Below the pieces are notes generated by a model, which searched no databases, was not told the DNA's origin, and saw only the letters and a list, made by a program, of their open reading frames with translations. DNA of 64,000 nucleotides from Hevea brasiliensis (taxonomy: Eukaryota; Streptophyta; Magnoliopsida; Malpighiales; Euphorbiaceae): the NCBI RefSeq assembly GCF_030052815.1, contig NC_079504.1, positions 86,492,249 through 86,556,248 on the forward strand, in the 5' to 3' direction. A program made the position numbers and the translations under genes. Below are positions 1-11,614 of the stretch, in pieces (the first letter of the stretch is position 1; each line of letters opens with the position of its first letter).

Positions 1-33
1 AATACTCAAGTAAAGGAGGATGTTGGTTATGAA

Positions 34-345
34 TTGCAAAGAGAAACAATTTTTCATACAAGGTGTCTTATCCAAGACAAAGCTTGTAGTGTCATCATTG
101 ATGGGGGAAGTTGTGCCAATGTTGCTAGTACTATTTTGGTGCAAAGATTAAGGTTGAGGACTTCGAAACACCCTAGACCCTATAAATTGCAGTGGTTAAA
201 TGAATGTGGTGAGGTGAAAGTAACAAAACGAGTATTGATTTCCTTTGCAATAGGAAAGTATCAAGATGAGGTTATGTGTGACGTGGTTCCAATGCAAGTG
301 GCCATTTATTACTTGGCCGACCATGGCAATTTGATAGAAAGGTGA
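34..345 (+). pseudogene. Retrotransposon aspartic protease (element I)
   Basis: This encodes the retropepsin-like protease that matures the Gag-Pol polyprotein. The active-site loop is visible as IIDGGSCANVAS (D-x-G class), followed by the family-typical KHPRPYKLQWLNECGEVKV and a region ending CDVVPMQ. The usual '[10 protein letters not shown]' flap-proximal segment is disrupted around 305-340, where the reading frame shifts and continues in the ORF starting at 342. The start at 34 is only the first Met after the window edge; the true protein begins upstream in gag. Function is lost because of the frameshift. Confidence 0.75.
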
Positions 346-3343
346 TCCACGATGGGTATAAAAATAGGTATTCTTTTGAAATGAATGGAAGGAAAATCAT
401 TTTGGCACCTATGACACCAAAACAGATTTATGAAGACAAAACAAGGCTTAAGCAAGCAATGGGTGAGGAAAAATCAAGAGTGGCCGAAAAGAGAGCAGAG
501 AAGAAAAGAAGGAGTGAAAAGAAATTGAGTGAAAATGTTGTGAGTGAGCAAGACAAGGGTGGTTGTGAGGAAAGAAAAGAGAGTAAAGAAAACATTCCAA
601 GAGTGCTTGAAAAGGTGAATCTTCTACAAAAGGAGAGTGCGGAAAGAGGGAAGAGAAAATTAAGCTTGCATGCTAAAGGAAGAGATGTGAGGAATGCCAT
701 GTTTGCCAACAAGCAAATGTTATTAATTGTGTTTAAGGACTCTTGTTTATCCACATCGACCTTGACCCCAATTTGCCTAGTGTTGTTGTCTCCTTTGCAG
801 GAATATGAGGATGTACTACGAGGAGATGCCACTGGACTACCACCTATTCGAGGGATTGAGCACCAGATTGATTTTGTACTGAGCAGCTTATTCCCAACCG
901 TCCAGCCTATAGAAGTAACTCAAGAAACCAAAGAATTACAAAGGCAAGTTGAGGAATTGCTAGCTAAGGGATATGTGAGAGAAAGTATGAGCCCTTGTCT
1001 TTGTACCGTCCTTTTGGTACCAAAGAAAGATGGCACATGGCGCATGTGTGTAGATTGTAGGGCGGTCAACAAAATCATCAGAAAGTATCGTCATCCTATA
1101 CCTAGATTGGATGATATGTTGGATGAACTTTGTGGTGCTTGTGTTTTTACTAAAATTGACTTGAAAAGCGGATATCATCAAATTCGCATGAAAGTAGGTG
1201 ATGAATGGAAGACTGCATTTAAAACAAAACATGGACTATATGAGTGGTTAGTGATGCCTTTTGGGCTAACTAATGCTCCTAGCACTTTTATGAGATTGAT
1301 GAATCATGTGTTGCGTGCTTTTATTGGAAAATTTGTTGTTGTTTATTTTGATGATATATTGGTTTACAGTAGAGGCATGAATGAACATATGCATCATTTA
1401 AGGGCTGTATTCAATGTGTTAAGAAAGGAAAAATTATATGCTAACTTGAAGAAATGTTCATTTTGCATGGAAAAGGTTGTCTTTTTAGGATTTGTCATTA
1501 GTGCTAATGGTGTTGAAGTTGATGATGAAAAAATTAGAGCTATTAGAGACTGGCCCATTCCAAAGACTGCATCTGAAGTACGTAGTTTTCATGGACTAGC
1601 TAGTTTCTATAGAAGATTTATTAAGAATTTCAATACCATTGCAGCACCATTGAATGATCTTGTAAAAAAGAATGTTAATTTTGTTTGGGAACAGAAACAA
1701 GATGATGCTTTTCACAAAATTAAAGAGATGTTATGTTCCGCTCCTGTGTTGGCTTTACATGATTTTTCTAAAACTATTAAGATTGAGTGTGACGCATTAG
1801 GAATAGGTATTGGAGCCGTTTTAATGCAGGAAAAGAGACCAATAGCATACTTTAGTGAGAAGCTTAATGGAGCAGCTTTAAACTATTCTACATATGACAA
1901 GGAGTTGTATGCATTGGTACGTGCCTTGGAAACATGGCAACATTACCTTTGGCCAAAGCAATTTGTCATCCACACAAATCATGAGTCATTGAAGCATATC
2001 AAGGGGCAAAATAAGTTGAGTAGGCGTCATGCAAAATGGGTTGAGTTCCTTGAGACCTTCCCATATGTGATTCAATACAAACATGGGAAAGAAAATGTGG
2101 TGGCTGATGCCTTATCTCGAAGGTATAACCTTCTTGCCCTTCTTGATGCAAAGTTATTAGGATTCGAATATGTGAAAGAATTATATGCTGAAGATGATGA
2201 CTTTGCTAGAGTGTATGCAGCTTGTGAAAAGAATGCTTTTGAGAAGTTTTATAGGCATGATGGATATTTGTTTAGAGAAAATAGATTGTGTGTGCCTAAG
2301 AGTTCCATGCATGAATTACTTGTGAATGAGTCTCATGTTTGTGGATTAATGGGTCATTTTGGTGTTGCCAAATCTTTAGATGTATTGAAGGAACATTTTC
2401 TTGGCCGAATATGAAAAGAGATGTTGAAAGAGTATGTGCTAGGTGCATTGTGTGTGCTAAGGCTAAATCTAGAGTTTTGCCACAAGGTTTGTATACACCT
2501 TTGCCTACCCCTAGTGATCCTTGGGTTCATTTGTCTATGGATTTTGTGTTGGGATTACCTAGGTCTAAACAAGGCCATGATTCAATTTTTGTTATTGTTG
2601 ACAGGTTTTCAAAAATGGCACATTTTATTCCATGCCATAAAACTGATGATGCTACAAATGTTGCAAATTTATTTTTTAGAGATATTGTTAGGTTGCATGG
2701 CATACCTAAGAGTTTAGTTAGTGATAGGGATGTTAAATTCCTTAGTCACTTTTGGAAGGTTTTGTGGGGAAAATTGGGCACCAAGTTGTTATTTTCCACC
2801 ACTTGTCACCCACAAACCAATGGTCCAACTGAAGTAGTAAATAGGACATTAACTACTCTTTTGCGTGCTGTGGTTAAGCAAAATTTGAAGTCATGGGAAG
2901 ATTGCATTCCACTTGTTGAATTTGCATACAATAGAAATGTGCATTCTTCTAATAGCTATTCTCCATTTGAAATTGTGTATGGTTTCAATCCTTCAACTCC
3001 TTTGGATCTTTTACCTTTGCCTGTGAACGAGCTTGCTAGTTTAGATGGAAAAAGAAAAGCAGAATTGGTGAAGAAAATCCATGAACAAGCCAAGCTTCAA
3101 ATTGAAAAGAACAATGAAAAATATGCTAGTCAAGCCAACAAAGGAAGGAAGAAAGTCACATTTCAACCTGGAGATTGGGTATGGGTTCACTTGCGCAAAG
3201 AAAGGTTTCCCTCTCGAAGGAAATCAAAATTACAACCAAGATGTGATGGACCTTTCCAAGTGCTGACCAAAATTAATGATAACGCTTACAAAATAAACCT
3301 GCCTGGTGAGTATAATGTCGATTGCCACCTTCAATGTTGCTGA
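342..3343 (+). pseudogene. Pol of element I: RT, RNase H, integrase (one main frameshift)
   Basis: Reading from 342, a Lys/Glu-rich linker (about 420-720) is followed by RT with [19 protein letters not shown] (about 1018), [15 protein letters not shown] and the catalytic YFDD (about 1344-1356). RNase H follows: the first Asp is in IECDALG and the Glu is in KELYAL. The usual TDH is changed to TNH (about 1975), so a catalytic Asp is lost. Integrase has the HHCC finger, with the pair of Cys in CARCIVC, then [16 protein letters not shown] and a Glu in PTEVVNRTL. The frame changes between about 2339 and 2414 inside the integrase finger and again near 3318, just before the NVADLSP-like C-terminal tail. 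The domain calls are secure; the gene is not functional. Confidence 0.85.
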
Positions 3344-3391
3344 TTTATCTCCTTGTGTTGATGCAGAACAGTTCGAGGGCGAATCCTTTTG

Positions 3392-3404
3392 AAGCGGAGG
3401 GGAA
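3392..3404 (+). promoter_or_regulatory. Polypurine tract of element I
   Basis: AAGCGGAGGGGAA lies directly before the TG of the 3' LTR, the expected place for the plus-strand DNA synthesis primer. Confidence 0.8.
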
Positions 3405-4202
3405 TGATGAGAATCAAGCTACATCCACAACAAAGGATTTCATCCAAGGTCCAATTACTAGGGCTAGAGCTAAATCACTTCAGAATTTAATTTGTGAAAT
3501 CATAAGGAGCAAGGATTATAATGTAAAGGATTAAATTTGGTGAAAATTATGCTTAGAAGTGACCAGGTGTCATATGGAGCATTAGATTACATGGAATAAC
3601 TTTGTGGACATGCATGCACGGATCCAATCCATGTACATGTATCTGCTGGCACCTTTTTCAAGGAATATTCCATCTGTTATAACCACTTCTCTTTTGGACT
3701 TAAATGCCCTTATTTGTCTTTGCATTAAATTTACTTTTTATAAGGAGTTTTTAGTCTTTTGATAGATTAATTTTTGTTTGGACTTAAAGCTCCCTACAGC
3801 TGTTACAAAAGTAGGGATATTTTTGTCTTTAGCTTTGAAGCCAAGAGGCTATAAATACAAGTGTAATGAGAGAGTGGAGGACACACTTGAATATTAATGA
3901 GAGATTGTTTCTGCTCCTCTAGTGAGTAAATTGGCTGTTGCCTTTGTTCTTGTGAAGCTCATTAACTTCTTTGAGATTCTATCTTGCAAGGTTTAATGTG
4001 CATAATATTCTTAGTTTATTCATTCTCCATATGAATTAGGTCAAGAATCCCATTTACGATATTTTCTTTGAATTACACAACAATCGATTGTCTTTGGTTC
4101 AAAGATTCAAATTCATACATCTTGATTTGGTGCTTTCCATATTGTTCATTTAATTCTTGAATGTGGGTTTTCAAGTTACCAATTACTTGAAGGTTCACAT
4201 CA
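3405..4202 (+). repeat. 3' LTR of element I (798 bp)
   Basis: It begins TGATGAGAATC and ends GGTTCACATCA, giving 5-bp terminal inverted repeats TGATG/CATCA. It contains a TATA box at 3850 and follows the polypurine tract. Its right edge joins sequence matching another LTR family, which fixes the border. The partner 5' LTR is outside the window, so no age can be read. Nothing else is seen in it. Confidence 0.85.
3850..3857 (+). promoter_or_regulatory. TATA box of element I LTR
   Basis: TATAAATA lies in the LTR about 350 bp before its end. In the 5' LTR the same site would drive the element's RNA. Confidence 0.6.
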
Positions 4203-6768
4203 GGAGGTCTCACCCAGTCTGTGGTCTACTGGGCTCTCGGTCAGTATCTCCAGAACCTGCGCGTGGCAAAAGCAACGCGCTAAGCAATAATGCTTAGTGG
4301 TGCCAATAATAAAATAAAAATAAATAACATAAAATAAATATGCAGTGAATATATTGATGTTTCATTTCAAATAAATTTTCGATGAGTATTTGTAATCTTA
4401 CTTATTTTGTACTTGTTATATTCATTATTTCATTAAATTTGTCCACTTTCATTTTTGGTTGCCCAAGTAACCTATCTTTGGATATTTGATGGATAAACGG
4501 TAGCGGCACTTTGGGTATCAAGTACCTTGGGCCGTCACACCATCGGTCACATATGTGTCTCGATTGTGCAAAAAGCGACTAATAATTTGTAATAACATTA
4601 GGCACAAGGCCAAGTATCAACATAATGTCGAATGGCTAAAAGCCATGAAATCCTGAGAATGGCATAATGCCATGTGCGATCTTGCTGAACCCTATTGGCA
4701 TGCCAAACTATCCAAACCAATCTTGTTAGGTATACTAGGGCATTTGACACTTTTGAATTTTTCAATTTTTGAATTTCAAGTTTTGGTGTTACTATTCCCT
4801 TCATTAGTCAACAAAAATGTTGACTTTTGTATAGAAAATAGGTACATTGGTTTTAACACTCCCAACATACCACATTTTGCATTCAAAATTTGTTGGTATT
4901 GATTACCAATACCATTTCTAAACTTAAAATTAATGGAGCAGAATTTTCAGTTTTCATACCCTATATTTACTATTCTATTAGTTACTGTTGCAGTGGGAAT
5001 TTGAGAAAATGATAAACATGAAAGTTGTTCCTTATTTTGTCTAGTTGAATTTATTTTTTTGTATCACTCCATTTGGAGTTTTGTAGCTCAAGTTATTGTC
5101 TAAAAACCACAACTGGCCGGATTGGAATTTTTACGGGTGACCATATCTACGGTCACGATGAACAGTGACTGCAACTCCTTTGTTGGATGGGTTCTATTCA
5201 TAATTTGGGGTAGGTTTCTTCATGAAAGTTGTTGGTCTATATCTAAGCTTGTTGCTGGTAAGCTTTCAGGTCAATTGGACCATTTTACACTGAGTTATGG
5301 CCAAATGAACAATCACTGTTGATTTGGTCATTCTGCAGAAACTGGTTGCAGGACACCCGGATTGGGGCAAGTTTTTGGTCCACTTGGTTTGGTCTTATGG
5401 GCATGGTTTCTTCACCAAACTTGTGCCATTATGTGTCTAGTTTCATGACCAAACACCAATTGAACCTACACAGCCCAAGTTATGGCTGTCCAAACAGGCT
5501 GGACTCACATCCAAACCTGCTGGTTTCACTAGGCAGCATACCAAATCAGTTTTCTAATGCTACAATTCACTCCAAGTTGTGGTCAATTTACCTCAAATGG
5601 TCACTAATTGACCATTAAAATGTTCATTCACCATTACATAAGCAAAGTCCAAATTTCTCTCCAAAACCCTAATTATCCATTCCCATTCTCACAACATACC
5701 TTAGTTAAACACACTAATTCATTATCAATATATATAGACACTTTAAACACCATCTCTAGTCCACTCCAAACCCATCAAAACAATCAAAATCACCACCCCC
5801 TATAGGCTGCCAAAATTGACCATATACCCTAGCATGCATAATTCTCTTCAATTCCCACAAATTCCTATCCTAACTTAGTGTCTTAACATGGATATCCAAA
5901 GAAAGAAAGAGAAATATGGCACTAACCTTAGTAGGGAAGAATTTTCTCTTGTAAATTCTTCACTTTCTTTTGTTTTCTTGGCTGCCAAACACTCTAGCAA
6001 GGTTGGGTGACAAATTTTAGTGAAGGACTTTATAGAATTTGGGGTGAGAAATCAAAGGATTGAAGGTATGAGAGAATGAGAGTTATGGAGGAAGAAGGAG
6101 AAAACTCACGGCTGGCTGAAGAAGGAGAAACAGCAGAAATTTTTGGTCCATTTTGTCTCTTTTAATTGTTTTAAGAAGGCTTGTTGAATGGTGATTGGTG
6201 GAGGCCTTCCTAATGACATCATGTGATGTTATATTTAGGTATTTTTTTCATTTTTTTTCTTTTTTTCTCTACTCATTTTCAATTCAATTTTTAACAATAT
6301 TTATTCATATTTTAGATCATAATAATTATTTACTTAACTGGACAAGTCGGTAAAAATCGCCTCTGAAGGCGAAATGACCAAAATGCCCTCCGTTTGGCTT
6401 AACGGGTCAAAATTGTCTGTACCGATTGAAAAATTTTTCTAAATATTTTCTTGGCATTCTAATGCCATAGGAACCTCAATGACCCTTCTCTGGAGTCCTA
6501 AAAATTATTTTATGAATTTTTCCTCAGGTCTAGGGCTCCTAGTTGCGAGAACCGCAACTTCCCACTAGGTTACCCATCGCTAGGGCACCGACTCATTTAA
6601 CTTGATTGTATTTTATTTCTAAAATTTTTTCTAAATTTTTCTTGTTAATATTTGAGTTAATTATGGTTCCTCACTTTAGTTTAAATATTTTTTCAAAGGT
6701 TCTAGCTGTCCAGTCCGACACTGGTCACCGGAACAATAGAATATACGAAGTTGCTACAGGGTGTTACA
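4203..6768 (-). repeat. 3' LTR of element II (partial, cut by element I)
   Basis: It ends (plus-strand view) in GTGTTACA, the reverse complement of the family start TGTAACAC. It contains the family hairpin at 4280-4297, the CCAAATGAAC dyad near 5297-5331, and an AG|GTTAGT donor-like site near 5926 (minus). About 560 bp of the LTR 3' end lie beyond element I and the window edge. No host gene is seen; short ORFs here are not conserved between copies. Confidence 0.85.
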
Positions 6769-6789
6769 ACTCTCCGCCTCTAATTTAAA

Positions 6790-7541
6790 TTTTGTCCTCG
6801 AAATTTACCTGATGCAAACAGTTGAGGGAACTGTTGCCTCATCGTCTCTTCACTTTCCCAAGTTGCCTCTTCGGTGTTGTGGTGCCCTCCAAAGCACTTT
6901 CACCAGTGAAATCTGCTTATTCCTCAATTCTTTCACTTCCCGAGCCAGAATTCTTATGGGTTCTTCTTCATATGTCAAATCCGGTTGTACTTCAATTTCT
7001 TCCATGGAGATGACATGTGAAGGATCTGAGCGGTATCTTCTTAGCATAGATACGTGGAACACATTGTGGATCTTATCCAGCTCTGGTGGTAAAGCTAGCT
7101 TATAGGCCACTGGACCCACACGTTCAATGACTTCATATGGGCCAATAAACCTAGGGCTTAACTTACCTTTTCTTCCAAAACTCAATACCTTCTTCCATGG
7201 TAACACCTTGAGGAACACTTTGTCGCCAACCGCATATTCTATTTCTTTTCTCTTCAAGCGGCATAGGATTTATGTCTATCTGAGGCAACCTTCAGATTGG
7301 CTTTGATTAGTTTTACTTTCTCCTCAGTCTGTTTCACCAGGTCTGGTCCTACTAGTTTGTCTTCGGCCAATTCAGTCCAGCACACTAGAGTTCTACATTT
7401 TCTCCCATACAGTGCTTCATACGGGGCCATTTGGATACTAGCTTGGTAGCTATTGTTGTATGCAAATTCTGCTAGTGGGAGGTATCTATCCCAACTTCCC
7501 TCAAACTCAATGACACAACTCCTCAGCATATCCTCAAGGAC
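6790..7541 (-). pseudogene. Integrase C-terminal part and chromodomain (element II)
   Basis: This is the second exon-like part of integrase after the 74-nt insert. It reads VLEDMLRSCVIEFEGSW, then AEFAYNNSYQASIQMAPYEA, the GPDLVKQTEEKVKLIKANL helix, and RKGKLSPRFIGPYEVIERVG with IHNVFHVSMLRRY. The last segment (EVKELRNKQ..., then VKVLW and EEATWE-like) is the chromodomain that directs chromovirus integration to particular chromatin. The frame changes near 7254 and again near 6870-6890, so the chromodomain is out of frame. Confidence 0.75.
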
Positions 7542-7615
7542 CTGACATATATTTCATGTTATTATTATCATTTTTGTTTAATATTTGTATTAATTCAATT
7601 GGTTCAATTATTTAC
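7542..7615 (-). other. Intron-like GT-AG insert in integrase (element II)
   Basis: The minus strand reads CAG|GTAAATAATTGAA ... ATATATGTCAG|GTCC. The 74-nt insert starts with GT, ends with AG, is A/T rich and carries an in-frame TGA three codons in. Removing it restores continuous integrase reading. The same insert lies at 34791-34865 and 40834-40888, and is absent from element IX. Confidence 0.6.
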
Positions 7616-8810
7616 CTGGATTACTCTTTCTGATTGCCCATCCGTCTGAGGATGGAAAGCTGTGCTGAAGTGGAGTTGTGTACCCAAGAATTCATGCAAC
7701 TTCTTCCAAAATCTCGATGTAAACCTTGGGTCTCGATCAGATACGATGGAAAGTGGAATTCCATGTAGTCTAACTATCTCACTGATATACAATTCTGCTA
7801 ACTTCTCCAGTGAGTAGTCAGTCCTAACTGGCAGAAAGTGTGCTGACTTCGTCAATCTATCTACTATCACCCATACTGCATCATGTTTCTTCTAGGTGAG
7901 AGGTAGACCACTTACAAAATCCATGGTGACCCGATCCCATTTCCATTCAGGTATGCGTATAGGCTGTAGCAAACCTGATGGAACTTGATGTTCTGCCTTG
8001 ACTTGCTGACATGTCAAGCCTTTAGTCACATAGTCAGCTATGTCCTTCTTCATACCGGGCCACCAATACTGAAGTTTCATATCACGATATATTTTTGTAC
8101 TTCCTGGGTGCATAGCATAAACACTGGCATGTGCCTCTTTCAGAATATTGGCTTTTAATTCACCATTATCTGGAACACACAGTCTTCCTTTGTAGTACAG
8201 ACACCCATCTGCTTTCACCTCATAGTCAGTTGCCTTCCCTTCTAGGATTTTTCTCATAATAGCCTTTAGCTTCTCATCTACCTTCTGCCCATCTAAAATC
8301 TGCTGTAACAGGTTTGGCCTCACTTGCAACTCAGCCAAAATAGCTCCATCTCGAACCAAAGTTAGACGGGCATTCAATGATCTCAAAGCTGTGATGGATT
8401 TTCTGCTCAGAGCATCTGCAACTACATTTGCTTTCCCAGGATGGTAGTCAATTACACAATCATAGTCCTTCAGGAACTCAATCCATCGTCTCTGTCTAAG
8501 GTTGAGCTCCTTCTGGGTTAGCAAGTATTTCAGGCTTTTGTGGTCTGTGTAAATGTAGCACTTTTCACCATACAAGTAATGCCTCCATATCTTCAGTGCA
8601 AAGATAATTGCTGCAAGCTCTAGATCATGGGTAGGGTAATTCTGTTCATGTGGCCTTAGGTATGCGGAAGCATAGCGACCACCTTTCCCTCTTGCATCAA
8701 TACACACCCTAACCCATTATGAGAGGCATCACTGTAGACCACAAAGTCCTTTCACGACCTTGGCGTGTTATCTGGTGCCTCTATCAATATAGCCTTCAAC
8801 TTCTCAAAGC
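7616..8810 (-). pseudogene. RNase H and N-terminal integrase (element II)
   Basis: RNase H is recognised by [33 protein letters not shown] and a [12 protein letters not shown] end. Integrase follows, with the HHCC finger ([19 protein letters not shown] then [16 protein letters not shown], here with a GLTCQQ change), the first catalytic Asp in MDFVSGLP, the second in SDRDPRFTS and the Glu in DGQSERVIQ. Breaks are visible near 8708 (start of RNase H) and between 7871 and 7892. The segment ends exactly at the intron-like insert. Confidence 0.8.
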
Positions 8811-9943
8811 TGCGACACTTGTCATTCGGTCAAATCGACATTCTTGTGTAACAACTTGGTCATTGGAGTAGCTATTAAGGAAAATCCCTTCACAAATCTT
8901 CTGTAATACCCAGCTAGCCCCAAGAAGCTTCTGACCTCAGTTGTATTTCTGGGAGGCTTCCATTCCATCACTGCTTCTATTTTCTTGGGATCCACTCTAA
9001 TCCCATCAGCTGACACTATGTGTCCAAGGAATGCAATTTCATTTAACCAGAAGTCACACTTTGACAACTTAGCATACAGCTTCTTTTCTCTCAGGGTTTG
9101 CAGAACAATCCTCAAATGTTCATCATGCTCTTCCCTGGTCTTGGAATACACCAAAATATCATTAATAAAGACCACTACAAGCCGATCTAGGTATGGATGG
9201 AAGATACGGTTCATAAGGTCCATAAATGCCGCAGGTGCATTTGTTAGGCCAAAGGGCATCACTAAGAACTCATAATGCCCATATCGGGTCCTGAATGCAG
9301 TCTTTGGCACATCTGCATCCTTCACCCTCAACTGATGATACCCTGATCTGAGATTAATTTTAGAAAATACTCCTGCTCCCTTTAACTGATCAAACAGATC
9401 ATCAATTATAGGCAACGGATACTTATTCTTCACTGTCACTTTATTCAACTTCCGATAATCAATGCATAACCTCAAAGTCCCATCTTTCTTGTTTACAAAC
9501 AGCACTGGAGCTCCCCATGGTGACACACTAGGGTGTATGAACCCCTTATCCAGCAACTCTTGCAACTGAGTTTTCAACTCCCTTAATTCAGTGGGTGCCA
9601 TCCTATAAGGAGCAATGGAAATAGGTGTTGTACCCGGCAATACCTCAATAGCAAATTCAACTTCTCTTTCTGGTGGCAAACCAGGCGATTCTTTAGGGAA
9701 CATATCTGGGAAGTCTTTTACTGTGGGTATATCACACAGATTTGGCTTAGCCTGCCTAGTATCCACCACATGTGCTAGGTAGGCTTCACAGCCTTTTCTC
9801 ATCAGTTTTCTTGTAACTGTGGCTGAGATAACATTGGACAAGAAATCTGTCCTTTCCCCTACAACTGTAATCTCATTACCCTCAGGAGTTTTCAAAGAAA
9901 TTCTCTTCAATTTACAATCAACCATTGCCTGATGACGGGACAA
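8811..9943 (-). pseudogene. Reverse transcriptase (element II), catalytic Asp residues lost
   Basis: The RT runs from the linker ([15 protein letters not shown]) through [13 protein letters not shown], the fingers and palm, to [16 protein letters not shown]. The catalytic FIDD reads [10 protein letters not shown] (about 9158-9169) and the motif A Asp in [10 protein letters not shown] reads [10 protein letters not shown] (about 9351). Both are Asp-to-Asn changes relative to VII and V. RT needs these Asp residues to hold metal, so the enzyme should be inactive even where the frame is open. The ORF itself is unbroken for 373 residues. Confidence 0.85.
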
Positions 9944-11487
9944 CTAGTCCATTCCCAAAATCACTTCAAACTCATGGAAAGGCAACTCAATCAGGTCTGC
10001 CAAGAATTCATACCCCTGAATCCTTAACGGGCAACCCTTGTATACTTTGTTCACCACTACACTGTGGCCCAATGGATTAGTGACCAGAATGTCTTGGTCA
10101 CTCTCCCCTACTAATATCCCCTTTTCTATAGGTAAGTTGATGCAGATGTATGAATGAGTGGATCCTGGATCCACCAATGCATGCACAGATGTATTGTAGA
10201 GGGAGAACGTACCCCTGATGACGTTCGGGGCATCTTGCTCCTCCTGAGCTCTCATGGCATAGGCTCTGGCAGGTGGTCTGCTCTCAGGCCTCTCTGCTGG
10301 CTCAGATGCAGGCCTCTGTGATGGTCCCACTACCTCAGATTTGCCAGATTTCCCACCTCTTTGTGGTGCAGGAGCAGATCTGTCTGCTTGTGTTGGAGCG
10401 GCTGTAGTAGTTCTGCGTAGACAATTCCTCAGCTGATGCTCTATCGACCTACACCTTAAGCAGGCACCAGTCACTCTCCAACACTACCCGTTATGCCATT
10501 TCAGACAATGTGGACATGTAGAAGATGCTGGGGCTGGTCCCTTGAACCCCATCCCTGCAGAGCTGCCCACTGATGGTGTGGACTGACCTCTCCTAGGGGT
10601 AAACTGTGGCCTGGGCCCCTGAGACTGACCCTGACCTTGTGATTGACTTGAACTCTGTGCAGGTGGACCCTTAAACTTCTTCCCAGATGCAGGAGATGAT
10701 CTAGAATGACCTGGGCCGCTCTTCTGCTGTCTCTCTCTTCTGGTCTGCTCACTTATTCTTACTTTTCCAACTTTTATTGCAGCTTCCACTAACTTGGTGA
10801 AGTCGGTTATTCCCAAGGCAGTAATCATGATCTTTATGTTTTCATTTAATCCCTCTTCAAATCTCTTACACCTTTTGGCCTCATTAGGGACTATCTCCCT
10901 TCCGTAGCGGCTCAATCTGACAAATTCCTTTTCATACTCGGCCACTGTCAGCTGTCTCTGCCTTAGGTTAATGCACTCTCTTCTTCTCTCTTCCAGGTAT
11001 ACACTACCCACATATTTCTTCTTGAATTCTGAGAGGAAGAAGTCCCAAGTTATTACTTATGGTTGCACTTCACTAGACACCGTATCCCACCATTCATATG
11101 CATCGTTTTGTAACAGAGATATGGAAGCTTCTAGGTTTTGCTCTGGAGTGCAGTGGAGTTGTTTTAAAACTCTATCTGTTCTGTTCAACCAATTTTCAGC
11201 TGCAATAGAATCATCTTCTCTCTTACTAAAGAAATCCACTGCTCCAAATTTTCTTAGTCTTTCAAGGTGTGATTTTGCTGCGGAGGTGGTGGTGGTGGTG
11301 GTGCTGGCATTACGCCAGCCATTTGTCTGAAAAATTTGGCCATTTGCTGGAACATAGTCTGTGGAGGCTGAGCAGGCTCTGCTTGAGCTGGCAGAGCAGG
11401 TTCTCCCCTACCCCCAGTCTCAGCTGCTGCAGGTGGAGCATGACTCTCCACTTCCTCCTCAACTGCCCTCTGAGATGTAGGGTCCAT
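9944..11487 (-). pseudogene. Gag and protease region (element II)
   Basis: Gag starts at 11487 with MDPTSQRAVEEEVESHAPP. It has a proline run (PAPPPPPPP), the capsid-like core (NLEASISLLQNDAYEWWDTV; INLRQRQLTVAEYEKEF; RYGREIVPNEAKRCKRFEEG), a Gln/Ser/Gly-rich linker, and a CCHC zinc knuckle (CLRCRSIEHQLRNC). The protease follows with [13 protein letters not shown] as the active-site loop (D-x-G). Frame breaks lie near 11245, 11030 and 10480, and a stop follows MDWL at 9944. The start is set by matching V and VII, where an ATG follows the TAG|GAT motif. Confidence 0.8.
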
Positions 11488-11597
11488 ATCCTATCCAAAA
11501 TAACAAAGACAAACAGATCTGCATTAGTGTCACCTCAACTCTTACAAATGCAATGCATGGTATGGACTCAATCTAGGCCTAGAAATGCCTAAACCGT

Positions 11598-11609
11598 GCT
11601 CTGATACCA
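11598..11609 (-). promoter_or_regulatory. Primer-binding site, initiator tRNA-Met (element II)
   Basis: The minus strand reads TGGTATCAGAGC just inside the 5' LTR. It is complementary to the 3' end of plant initiator tRNA-Met, the usual primer for these elements. Confidence 0.9.
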
Positions 11610-11614
11610 CTAAA

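Larger units (their letters stand above)
1..4202 (+). mobile_element. Element I: Ty3/gypsy LTR retrotransposon, 5' truncated by window edge
   Basis: The sequence shows protease, reverse transcriptase, RNase H and integrase in that order, then a polypurine tract and one 3' LTR. Gag and the 5' LTR lie outside the window. The LTR ends TGATG...CATCA are inverted repeats of each other. Sequence after 4202 continues the minus-strand LTR of element II, so element I is inserted in that LTR; the neighbouring GGAGG (4203-4207) would be its target duplication, but the left copy is off-window. Its proteins differ from the Tekay-like copies further right (RT core YFDD rather than FIDD; integrase zinc finger with [12 protein letters not shown]), so it is a different lineage, which I do not name. 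Confidence 0.9.

Noticed and set aside
428..832. 134-residue minus-strand ORF
   Set aside because: Antisense shadow of the Lys/Glu-rich pol linker of element I; low-complexity Ser/Phe/Leu protein with no family features.
5608..5805. Short ORFs in the intergenic-looking stretch 4600-5805
   Set aside because: The stretch is LTR of element II on the other strand; the ORFs are not kept in the other copies.
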